Assembly: GCA_032718475.1 (NCBI GenBank)
Contig: JAUCBJ010007806.1
Span: forward strand, 62,001 to 126,000
Reading direction: 5' to 3'
DNA: 64,000 nucleotides
Source: Nemertoderma westbladi
Lineage: Eukaryota > Xenacoelomorpha > Nemertodermatida > Nemertodermatidae
Under the pieces are notes generated by a model that ran no database searches, was not told where the DNA came from, and saw only the letters and a list, made by a program, of their open reading frames with translations. The position numbers and the translations under genes are program-made. This document shows, piece after piece, positions 56,180 to 64,000 of this stretch; the stretch's first letter is position 1; the number at the start of each line of letters is the position of its first letter.

Positions 56180-56760
56180 TGCTAAAACACAGTGATTTTT
56201 TATTCTTCCCAAAAAGTACTGTATATTGTTTCCTTCTGACATATAAAAATAGTGTACTGTAACACCATATAAAAACCTCTGGGATGAGGTAAAAGGAGAA
56301 ACCGGGTGAGGGGAGGGGTGCTTTGGGTCCGTTAGGATCCAAAGTATAGCCTCAAAAATAATCCAAAATACAGAGAAAAATCCAGTATTTTTAGCCGTTT
56401 CGTTGTGCTAAAAATACACCGGAAAAAATATATAAAAGGGCTAAGAAATTCTATGGATAAAGGTCTAAACGTCGTAAAAATCATAGAACGTCTAACTAAG
56501 CATGATATGAAAAAATGACGACTAATGCGAAGAATGGCCACGATACAGAGGGTCCGATTTCGCAAAAGACACTTTTTTAAACGCCTATAAAAAAAATTTA
56601 GAGGCAAAATCGAAAATTCCAGCTTCATGGGGTCAACCACGGTGAGTGGAACTAGTTAGTTGTGTTTCTAAGTTCAAGCAATATGATAAGGATTTGTAGA
56701 AAAATCTGGGGGGGGGGGGAGAAAATGACACTATATTACGGGACATGCTTTATTTATAAA
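56180..56760. other. Spacer with no recognised gene
   Basis: AT-rich DNA with a 12-G run at 56,708-56,719. A minus-strand open frame at 56,332-56,640 has low-complexity Phe/Leu/Arg content and no recognisable domain, so I do not call it. Confidence 0.5.
56749..56754 (-). promoter_or_regulatory. Candidate polyadenylation signal AATAAA (minus strand)
   Basis: TTTATT on the plus strand reads AATAAA on the minus strand. It lies downstream of the Ig exon 2. If the 1.57-kb inserted element were absent, it would sit about 200 bases after that exon. That position could serve a transcript that reads through the exon 2 donor and stops at its TAA. The signal is common by chance in AT-rich DNA. Confidence 0.25.
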
Positions 56761-56777
56761 ATAAGTTTGTTATTAAT

Positions 56778-56909
56778 ACTTACACTGAACTATTAACTCA
56801 ATAGTGAATGACTCCTGTTCTACTAACAGTGGTGGAGGGTAATATTTACAGTAGTTTATTGTTACTTACACTGAACTAACTCAATAGTGAATGACTCCTG
56901 TTCTACTAA
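56778..56909 (-). repeat. Two extra copies of the Ig exon-2 tail and splice donor (about 86-bp module)
   Basis: The plus-strand string ACTTACACTGAACT, which on the minus strand is the end of Ig exon 2 plus its GTAAGT donor, occurs at 56,778, at 56,864 and at the real exon (58,521). Each is followed by AACTCAATAGTGAATGACTC. The middle copy (56,864) lacks three bases of ATT. The 55 bases of intron start (GGTGGAGGGTAATATTTACA and onward) are also repeated, and 56,816-56,880 matches 58,472-58,537 nearly base for base. The module was therefore tandemly multiplied. Confidence 0.85.
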
Positions 56910-58474
56910 GGCAGTGATTTTTTATGTCCTTTTATTTGACTTTTTTTGTCATTTTTTTTTTACGAATTATGCATAATGACTTTTGTTGTCCTTTTAATGA
57001 CTTTTATTGTCCATTTAATGACTTTTTATGTATGTATTTCTTCAAACTGTCAGACTGCTGATTTCTGGACTGTCAGACAGTTGATTTCACTATGCCCTGA
57101 TGCCTGTGCCAAAACATTCCATGATTCCATGATTTATAGACTATGAGATAGATTTCCATATGCGCCTGTGGTAAAAAGACTCTATATTTAATAGTTTGTG
57201 GTTGTTGTCGATAATAGATTACCACATGACGTAGCAAAACACTCATTTTATAGCCAAAAACAATTACCAATTGATGGAAAGGAGCAGGTTAAGGCCGAGT
57301 TTTCTAACCAAAACAATAAACAGTCAGTTTACCAAATCAGGGAAAGGAGCAGGTTACAGAGACGGGATTTTCTAACCAAAACAATAAACGATCACTTAAC
57401 TAATTGAGGGAAAGGAGCAGGTTACAGAGGCGGGATTTTCTAACCAAAACAATAAACGATCACTTAACTAATTGAGGGAAAGGAGCAGGTTACAGAGGAG
57501 GGATTTTCTAACCAAAACAATAAACGATCATTTAACTAATTGAGGGAAAGGGGCAGGTTACAGAGGCGGGCCCTTCTAACCAAAACAATAAACGGTCACT
57601 TTATCAATTCAGGGAAAGGAGCAGGTTACAGAGGCGGGATTTTCTAACCAAAACAATAAACGATCATTTAACTAATTGAGGGAAAGGGGCAGGTTACAGA
57701 GGCGGGATTTTCTAACCAAAACAATAAACGATCATTTAACTAATTGAGGGAAAGGAGCAGGTTACAGAGACGGGATTTTCTAACCAAAACAATAAACGAT
57801 AACATTACCAATTGAGAGAAAGGAGCAGGTTACAGAGGCGGGATTTTCTAACCAAAACAATAAACGATAACATTACCAATTGAGGGAAAGGAGCAGGTTA
57901 CAGAGGCGGGATTTTCTAACCAAAACAATAAACGATCACTTAAATAATTGGGGGAAAGGAGCAGGTTAAGGCCGGATTTTCTAACCAAAACAATAAAGAG
58001 TCACTTTACCAAATTAGGGAAAGGAGCAGGTTATCCGTAACACTACTCAGACAGTAGTCATGATCCATTATTGATTATAAAACTAATACAGTAATAGGCC
58101 TAAATTATGTGAAAGGTATATCCACATTTTCCACAATCCTGCAATCCAGTTTGGCCTATCAATTATTTAAAATTTATTAGCACAACCGGTAGGCCTACCA
58201 TCACCGTATTTAAATGGTAGGCTACACAGTAGGCCTATAGCAGTACCGGTGCCGGTACCGGTACTAAAATACAGAAATACCTGCTTTATACCTACATCTG
58301 TACATACAATACAGCAAAATAGTGCTATATATACTAATACCGGTACTGATAGCCTGAGAGAACAGCAGTAGAGAAACCGGTAGCATGGAACCTAACTTTA
58401 GACTTTTGGAGGACATAAAAAATCAAAAAAAAAGGACAAAAAAAGGATTTAAACGGACAGTAAAAATTATTGCG
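56910..58474. mobile_element. Inserted non-autonomous DNA transposon-like element with TIRs and 9-bp target duplication
   Basis: The interval is flanked by TTCTACTAA (56,901-56,909 and 58,475-58,483). Its ends are inverted repeats of about 50 bp. The left end reads GGCAGTGATTTTTTATGTCC. The reverse complement of the right end reads CGCAATAATTTTTACTGTCC. Both then reach TTTTTTTGTC and a T-run. GATTTTTTATGTCC also recurs inverted near 58,410, and TGACTTTTNTTGTCC-like words repeat inside the left end, like subterminal binding repeats. Removing the element and one flank copy restores the intact arrangement seen in the neighbouring module at about 56,806-56,830 (CCTGTTCTACTAACAGTG), so the paralogous copy is an empty site. 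No transposase is encoded. A 9-bp duplication with long TIRs suggests a Mutator-like element; hAT (8 bp) is the alternative. Confidence 0.75.
57276..58034. repeat. 68-bp minisatellite inside the inserted element (11 units)
   Basis: GGAAAGGAGCAGGTTA begins at 57,276, 57,341 and then every 68 bp from 57,341 to 57,953, and last at 58,018. The first and last units are 65 bp and share a TTAAGGCC variant; the nine central units are 68 bp. Each unit also contains TTCTAACCAAAACAATAAA. The array lies wholly between the TIRs, so it travels with or expanded inside the element. Confidence 0.93.
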
Positions 58475-58526
58475 TTCTACTAACAGTGATGGAGGGTAAT
58501 ATTTACAGTAGTTTATTGTTACTTAC

Positions 58527-59129
58527 ACTGAACTATTAACTCAATAGTGAATGACTCTGTAATAGTTGATAAATCATAAAACGTATATTCGGCTTTAGTT
58601 GTGTAAATCCCTGAAGATCTTTTATTTATATCGATATTTCTAACTTCATCTCCAAGGGTTAAGAAGTTGCCACTCCAAATATAACCAACATATATATTGC
58701 ATCCATCCCCATCTGGAATCCACTTTACCTCTATTGGGTCGTTATGAACTTCCAAACTTCTATTTAATTGTATTGAATCTCCAGTATAAGTATTACCACC
58801 AACATCCAGTTTCAGATCACAATATTCTACAGTTACCGGTACCACTGGGCTTTCCTTTCTCCCTTCCCCACTGTCGTTGCTGTACTGACCAGTAAACTCG
58901 CACTTATAATCACCTCCATCGTCTGCGCGTAAAGGGTCTAGTGTAAATGTTGATGATGGTTCAGTAACTATAGCTGCATCACCAGTAACATCTTTACTAC
59001 CAACATACCAGGACCAACTTGGGTTTGGTTCCACATTGTAGTCGTCGGCCGAACATTTTAATTCCAATGTTTCGCCTTTTTTCTTTTTAATCGGAACGTC
59101 GGGGTTAATGTTTATCCTAGACGGCAAAT
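58527..59129 (-). CDS. Ig-superfamily gene, exon 2 (two Ig-like domains)
   Basis: This minus-strand exon has an acceptor TTGTTACAG before 59,129 and a donor GTAAGT after 58,527. It is 603 bp, in phase 1 at both ends, as is usual for Ig-domain exons. Spliced to exon 1 it reads through Tyr-Leu-Pro-Ser. The first domain (exon residues 3-103) is a standard Ig fold, with C26, W39/W41 and the D-x-G-x-Y-x-C motif D71-C77. The second domain (104-201) keeps the core Trp (W137, VKWIPDG) and the G174-x-Y176 step. It has R124 and T178 where the disulphide cysteines should be, so it has no core disulphide; C104 and C144 are extra. If the donor were not used, translation would end after Gln-Cys-Lys at a TAA overlapping the donor (58,519-58,521). 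The protein is probably an extracellular or secreted adhesion or recognition molecule; ligand unknown. No later exon was found to the left. Confidence 0.78.
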
Positions 59130-59593
59130 CTGTAACAATAATATTAATATTAGTAATATAACTTAGATGTAAAACTTTTAGATACATTATAATAACAATG
59201 TTAATTGTTATATATTGTAATAGCTTGATCGTTAAACGGGAATATTGTTGACACTTTTTTTGGTTACTTATCTAAATAAATAATTACCCTGTAGTGGTTA
59301 ATGTAAGCCAATATAGCCAATCTCGTTTAGTGATCTTTCTTTAGGCAAATCTAAGTAATACTGTGGATACAAAATAATATAAATGGTGGATGGATGATTG
59401 CTTATTATTAACTACAGTATATATTTATTATATTTATTATAAAATTTATTATATTTATTACTTATTCTAATATTTATTACAAATTGTGCACCTGTAACAT
59501 TATAAGTAAATTCATTATTATATTAAATAAGTTAAGTTATAATTTTCCTTTTATTTTTTTGTTTCGCTTTTTGGCATTCCTTCTTACTTTATA

Positions 59594-60165
59594 TATGCAG
59601 TTACATTAAGATTACAATTATTTAAGATTGCAATTAAGATTACAATGTGTAACGTAATAATATTTTACAAGGCTTATGATTTAAATAGTTAATATTAATT
59701 AAAATTTATTTATACATAATAAGGTTATAAATAGTTTAGGTTGTACAACAACGCAAACACAATTATAAAATCTTAACATAATTACAAATTTTGGTTCTAC
59801 ATATTTAATATTTTAATTATTATAAATTATAATATTTATTATTTATTTTAATATTTAAACAAATCTGGTACAGATAGAGTATTTAACCAGAGATTTAAGA
59901 GTTTTGGTGATCTAATTATAGAAGAATTCCTCAAGTTGTGCAACACTGGAGGCGGACATTGCTGCTCTTAACAAAGTCGATTGATCTAATCTAATAGCAC
60001 AATCTTGTAGAAAATGCGACTCGGATTCAGGATCACAACATAAACAGGCACAATCATCAATGTCACGGTCTGCTTCTCGCCAATCTGCTTCTCATAAGAG
60101 TCAGGTTTTTCCCTAACCCAGCAGCAAACCGAGAACAAAGGATTCAGGCTAAATTCATGGGTGTA
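59594..60165 (-). mobile_element. LINE 3'-end fragment inside intron 1
   Basis: On the minus strand, 60,091 to 59,912 reads EADWREADRDIDDC, then ACLCCDPESESHFLQDC, then RLDQSTLLRAAM and VAQLEEFFYN with a TAG stop. C-x-L-C-C followed by ESESHFLxxC is the conserved Cys/His motif near the C-terminus of LINE ORF2 proteins. Upstream the frame is broken by TGA at 60,092-60,094, and related sequence (SRFAAGLGKNLTL) lies in another frame up to about 60,165. After the stop comes AT-rich DNA ending in imperfect TTAAGATTACAA repeats at about 59,594-59,650, which could be the LINE tail. It lies in the same sense as the Ig gene. It is 5'-truncated and inactive. Confidence 0.65.
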
Positions 60166-60793
60166 AGTGACGGCAACTGGTTTGATTATATTAGATAATC
60201 GTACAAGATATTATTATAAAATATAAATCAGTTTTTCTGACTCAAATCGTCTTAAAATTTGATTTTCTAAATATGTTGTTTTCAATATTGACGCCTTTTC
60301 TACTTTTACCGCGAAATGGGCAAAAAAATATATATGTTATGTATTACCGATAGTGCAATATCTTACTATCTAAGTTTTGTAATATTAAACCAACTGAATT
60401 ACGTCTCCCATGTAATGATATTTCTGTCTGTACGGGAACCACTTCCATTCCGGGGGAAGCCCACATTTTCGCCGTCTTTGCCAATTTCACCCCCCCCCCC
60501 CCAACAAAAAAAAATCAATAATATTTCAATAATAATATAATTTGTGCATATAGTGCGGTGTGGCGTTGGGGCCACCAAGAATACTAACTTACTCAAAACA
60601 TTTATATATCATATCGCAATTTCTATCACTTTATTTCTTATTTACGGGTTATTTTATTGTTAGCTTTAGGCCTAGTGTTAATTGTGATAATTATTGAACA
60701 GTGTCGTACTTAAGTTTCGGTCAAGGAGTAGGATAAACCATCAAGGTAAAAATGTATAAACATTCAAAATGATACGTTAAAAAACGCAAAAGT

Positions 60794-61208
60794 TTGGTAC
60801 ATACACATGGTACACACACATGTTACACACACATGGTACACACACATGGTACATACACATGGTACACACACATGGTACACACACACATGGTACACACACA
60901 TGGTTCACACACACATGGTACACACACATGGTTCACACACATGGTACACACACATGTTACACACACATGGTACACACACATGGTACACACACATGTTACA
61001 CACACATGGTACACACACATGGTACATACACATGGTACACACACATGGTACACACACATGGTACACACACATGGTACACACACATGGTACACACACACAT
61101 GGTACACACACATGGTTCACACACATGGTACACACACATGGTACACACACATGGTACATACACATGGTACACACACATGGTACACACACACATGGTACAC
61201 ACACATGA
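60794..61208. repeat. 13-bp CATGGTACACACA minisatellite
   Basis: About 31 tandem copies of a 13-bp unit CATGGTACACACA, with variants CATGTTACACACA, CATGGTTCACACA, CATGGTACATACA and a 15-bp form with an extra CA. Because 13 is not a multiple of 3, each of the three frames cycles through the same 13-residue His/Thr-rich peptide, so several overlapping open frames appear. None is a plausible gene. It lies in the Ig gene intron. Confidence 0.95.
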
Positions 61209-61862
61209 AAGTAGATAATATGAAGGAGGGGTTATGGTATAATGAAGGCATGAGAATTGGAAAGGAAATTGTTAATATAGTTCATTGATTACATAAGTGA
61301 ATGTTAAAATAACAAGGAAGAACATGCGAGCCTAGTGAGCGGAAAATTTTAAAAAGAGGTTTAAATTGAGGTTTTGCACATTTAAATCGACCTTTTCAAC
61401 CATTAATATTTTGATAAAACTAATTGCTTTACTTTACATGTCGGTATATAACAGTCGCTACACCTCTCTCTGCAGTAATACAATACTGCAGGAAAACGTT
61501 TTACTGGTTTAATGGTTTTACTGGTTAAATAGCTCTGTAGAGCTATGGCCTAGTCTAACTTGTGCTATGGTTTGTGCTTACGTGAGAAAATGTAAATTAA
61601 CGATTAATTAAATGTAAATGTATGTAAAAAATACATTGTACATGTAAAAAAAAAAGAAAAAATACTCGAAAATTTCAAAAACTACCACTTCTTTCCCCAT
61701 TTTGGACTTCACTTTTCATGTCATTTTCCGGCTTGGCTTCCTCAGAATGCCTTCGGCCGTGGCAGAAACCCCAGCCTACAGTCTGATGTTCACTGACACT
61801 GACCGTATGTAACTAAATATGTTGTAACATAATATAACCTTTAGTGGATATCTCAAACTTAC

Positions 61863-62703
61863 ATTGAACTTCGATCGTAGTGGCACAGGATTTATCCTCT
61901 TCTATAGCTCTATTCCTCGCCTTACATATAAACTCTGCCCCATTATCTCCACGACTTAGATCTCTATTTATACTCAGTGTATCTTCTGGTTCAGTTACGA
62001 CTCCACCAATAGCATCTCCGTTACTATACCAACTCCATGTAGAATCTCCTGATGTACTTCCAGCTACCGGTACCGGTACCCAATCCGATAACTTACAGTT
62101 TAATGTAGCTGAACTGCCTTCTATATAAGTACAACTCGGTACATCGCAGCTACACTTTGGTTTAGTATCAGCTTTACATTGGGGTGGAAGAGTTATTATA
62201 AGTGGGTAAGCTGTCTGATCGGATATGGCCGGGTTGTCTTGGAGATTTTCCGAATGCGTACTAGTAATCCAATGTATTATTTTTATCTCAAATACCTCCG
62301 GTATAGATTCAATACCAGGAGGATTCAACCCAACAGTTATATTTCCTTCAGCTCCGGCTGTGTTGCTACTTATATATTCTGTTGTATTCCAACCCTCACA
62401 ATTGATATCATTATTATTAATGTCGCAATCATCTCTATTGGTGTTGACTTTATTCCGCACACGTATGTTATCACCTTTACCATCCTTAGCAATAACCATT
62501 AAATCTAATACATCGGGAACACCCAATGTACTTTGGGCCGCAATAATAAAATCAACTTGTACTCTAATACTATTTCTTTCTTCTTTCCGTAAACATTCTC
62601 TAGTAAATTTAGATCCATCTGGTTCGACTAGAATATATCCATTATACTTTAACCCCAGAATAACATCAGTTAGACTTAGTAATATTATTATATATAATTT
62701 CAT
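61863..62703 (-). CDS. Ig-superfamily gene, exon 1 (signal peptide, N-terminal domain, Ig domain)
   Basis: The ATG at 62,703 opens a minus-strand frame of 280 codons plus one base, ending at a GTAAGT donor (GTTCAAT then GTAAGT at 61,862). Residues 1-17 (MKLYIIILLSLTDVILG) form a clear signal peptide. Residues 18-175 are an unassigned extracellular domain with four Cys (C37, C93, C102, C176 at its edge) and N-glycosylation sequons at N106 and N121. Residues 184-280 are an Ig domain, with C203, W223/W225 and D253-x-x-A-E-F-I-C260, plus extra cysteines at 184, 186, 191 and 273. The phase-1 donor matches the phase-1 acceptor of exon 2. The frame after the donor (CKFEISTK and onward) is intron read-through and is not included. 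I recognise the superfamily but not the specific gene. Confidence 0.8.
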
Positions 62704-63090
62704 GATGTAAACTCAATGTTTCTTGTTCAAATAAAATAATCAATCTGTAAAGTTCATCTTATTATACTGTAGGCCCTACATGATGCCTCCTAGAACTTTG
62801 TAGGCCAACTATTAAACATGATTAGAGTCTAAAAGATGGCTAGATAGTTGTAGGGTATATTATACCTATACCGTAGGGATTAATGGATATACGCGGAGGC
62901 CCTATTACAATGGGATTTATATTATTTGTACAAATTTATATATATTATTATTATTACTGGCGAGGATGCGCAGACCAGACGAGCTGGCATTTATTTATTT
63001 ATTCTTGAAAATATAAAATTAAAATTAGGTCGTGGCAAATAAAATAAATAAGACGCATCACCAAGACTCAAAATTAAAATTTAAATAACA
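62704..63090. other. 5' flank of the Ig gene
   Basis: AT-rich DNA between the Ig start codon and the 20-bp satellite. It should contain the 5' UTR and promoter of the minus-strand gene. I see TATAATATACC-like strings on the minus strand near 62,855-62,870, but nothing that fixes a start site. Confidence 0.4.
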
Positions 63091-64000
63091 TGGAAATTGT
63101 AAAGAAATTACGGAAATGGTAAAGAAATTACGGAAATGGTAAAGAAATTACGGAAATGGTAAAGAAATTACGGAAATGGTAAAGAAATTACGGAAATGGT
63201 AAAGAAATTACGAAAATGGTAAAGAAATTACGGAAATGGTAAAGAAATTACGGAAATGGTAAAGAAATTAAGGAAATGGTAAAGAAATTACGGAAATGGT
63301 AAAGAAATTACGGAAATGGTAAAGAAATTAAGGAAATGGTAAAGAAATTACGGAAATGGTAAAGAAATTACGGAAATGGTAAAGAAATTACGGAAATGGT
63401 AAAGAAATTAAGGAAATGGTAAAGAAATTACGGAAATGGTAAAGAAATTAAGGAAATGGTAAAGAAATTACGGAAATGGTAAAGAAATTACGGAAAGGTA
63501 AAGAAATTACGGAAATGGTAAAGAAATTACGGAAATGGTAAAGAAATTACGGAAATGGTAAAGAAATTACGGAAATGGTAAAGAAATTACGGAAATGGTA
63601 AAGAAATTACGGAAATGGTAAAGAAATTACGGAAATGGTAAAGAAATTACGGAAATGGTAAAGAAATTACGGAAATGGTAAAGAAATTACGGAAATGGTA
63701 AAGAAATTACGGAAATGGTAAAGAAATTAAGGAAATGGTAAAGAAATTACGGAAATGGTAAAGAAATTACGGAAATGGTAAAGAAATTACGGAAATGGTA
63801 AAGAAATTACGGAAATGGTAAAGAAATTTCGGAAATGGTAAAGAAATTACGGAAATGGTAAAGAAATTACGGAAATGGTAAAGAAATTACGGAAATGGTA
63901 AAGAAATTAAGGAAATGGTAAAGAAATTACGGAAATGGTAAAGAAATTACGGAAATGGTAAAGAAATTACGGAAATGGTAAAGAAATTTCGGAAATGGTA
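63091..64000. repeat. 20-bp satellite GGAAATGGTAAAGAAATTAC (continues past window)
   Basis: About 45 tandem copies run to the right edge. The first, partial copy (TGGAAATTGTAAAG) is at 63,091. Most units are identical. Variants are TTAAGG for TTACGG (near 63,271, 63,331, 63,411, 63,451, 63,730 and 63,910), TTTCGG (near 63,830 and 63,990), ACGAAAAT (near 63,211) and a single 19-bp unit near 63,495. The unit is unrelated to the 45-bp satellite. Confidence 0.97.

Larger units (their letters stand above)
59130..61862 (-). other. Intron 1 of the Ig-superfamily gene
   Basis: It is bounded by GTAAGT (61,857-61,862, read on the minus strand) and TTGTTACAG (ending 59,130), and is 2,733 bp long. It is very AT-rich, especially 59,380-59,880. 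It holds a LINE 3' end (59,912-60,165), a C13 run (60,490-60,502) and a 13-bp minisatellite (60,794-61,208). In 60,200-60,790 and 61,210-61,860 I see nothing else recognisable. Confidence 0.7.

Noticed and set aside
56332-56640. Minus-strand 102-codon open frame
   Set aside because: Low-complexity composition, no domain, no splice or promoter context.
56900-58483. Target duplication of 10 bp (GTTCTACTAA) or 8 bp (hAT type)
   Set aside because: Ten bases do match, but only with 9 bp do the two inverted ends align base for base, so 9 bp is preferred. The superfamily remains open.
60794-61288. His/Thr-rich open frames on the plus strand and Cys/Val-rich frames on the minus strand
   Set aside because: They are translations of the 13-bp minisatellite in all frames.
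62179-62710. Plus-strand open frames opposite Ig exon 1
   Set aside because: They are antisense shadows of the exon with no recognisable domain. The minus strand has a signal peptide, Ig motifs and splice sites.

Overview
The window is eukaryotic and almost certainly metazoan. It has AT-rich spacer DNA, GT...AG splice signals, immunoglobulin-superfamily exons with symmetric phase-1 boundaries, remnants of non-LTR retrotransposons (LINEs), a DNA-transposon-like insertion and very long satellite arrays. There are no bacterial operons, ribosome binding sites, CRISPR arrays or tRNA genes. Frequent AGGCCTA and ACCGGT words and the Ig gene style fit a marine invertebrate, but the sequence alone does not fix the taxon.

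Layout. (1) Positions 1 to about 54,786 are one uninterrupted satellite array of about 1,200 tandem copies of a 45-bp unit. It continues beyond the left edge. Unit lengths are 45 bp (vast majority), 49 bp (about 100 copies, a CATA duplication), 39 bp (four copies, loss of one GAAAGT) and 47 bp (one copy). Two long stretches, 9.4-20.2 kb (240 units) and 20.6-30.5 kb (221 units), contain no 49-bp unit, while 32-46.5 kb and 50.4-54.4 kb are full of them. Nested higher-order repeats of 90, 94, 135, 184, 323, 360, 458 and 855 bp and a displaced duplicate 1,763 bp away are visible. (2) 54.8-56.2 kb is a junction with a possible FLYWCH-like fragment and a frameshifted LINE remnant. (3) 56.78-58.56 kb holds three copies of a short module (exon tail, splice donor, intron start). 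The module is interrupted by a roughly 1.57-kb insertion with terminal inverted repeats, a 9-bp target-site duplication and an internal 68-bp minisatellite. (4) 58.5-62.7 kb is the minus-strand start of an Ig-superfamily gene: a signal-peptide exon (61,863-62,703), a 2.7-kb intron and a two-domain exon (58,527-59,129). The intron carries a LINE 3' end and a 13-bp CA-rich minisatellite. (5) From 63,091 to the right edge runs a second satellite of 20-bp units.

The satellite is open in one forward and one reverse frame only because 45 is a multiple of 3. The giant open frames are therefore not called as genes. The forward frame has no ATG except in a rare variant, and both frames vary freely at amino-acid-changing sites. 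The only convincing gene is the Ig-superfamily gene, which lies between two satellite arrays. Its second Ig-like domain has lost both core cysteines. The most unusual signals are the length-quantised, multi-scale organisation of the 45-bp array, the GAAAGTGAAAGT word (a match to the interferon-regulatory-factor consensus) repeated through it, and the inserted element whose empty-site paralogue is preserved next to it.
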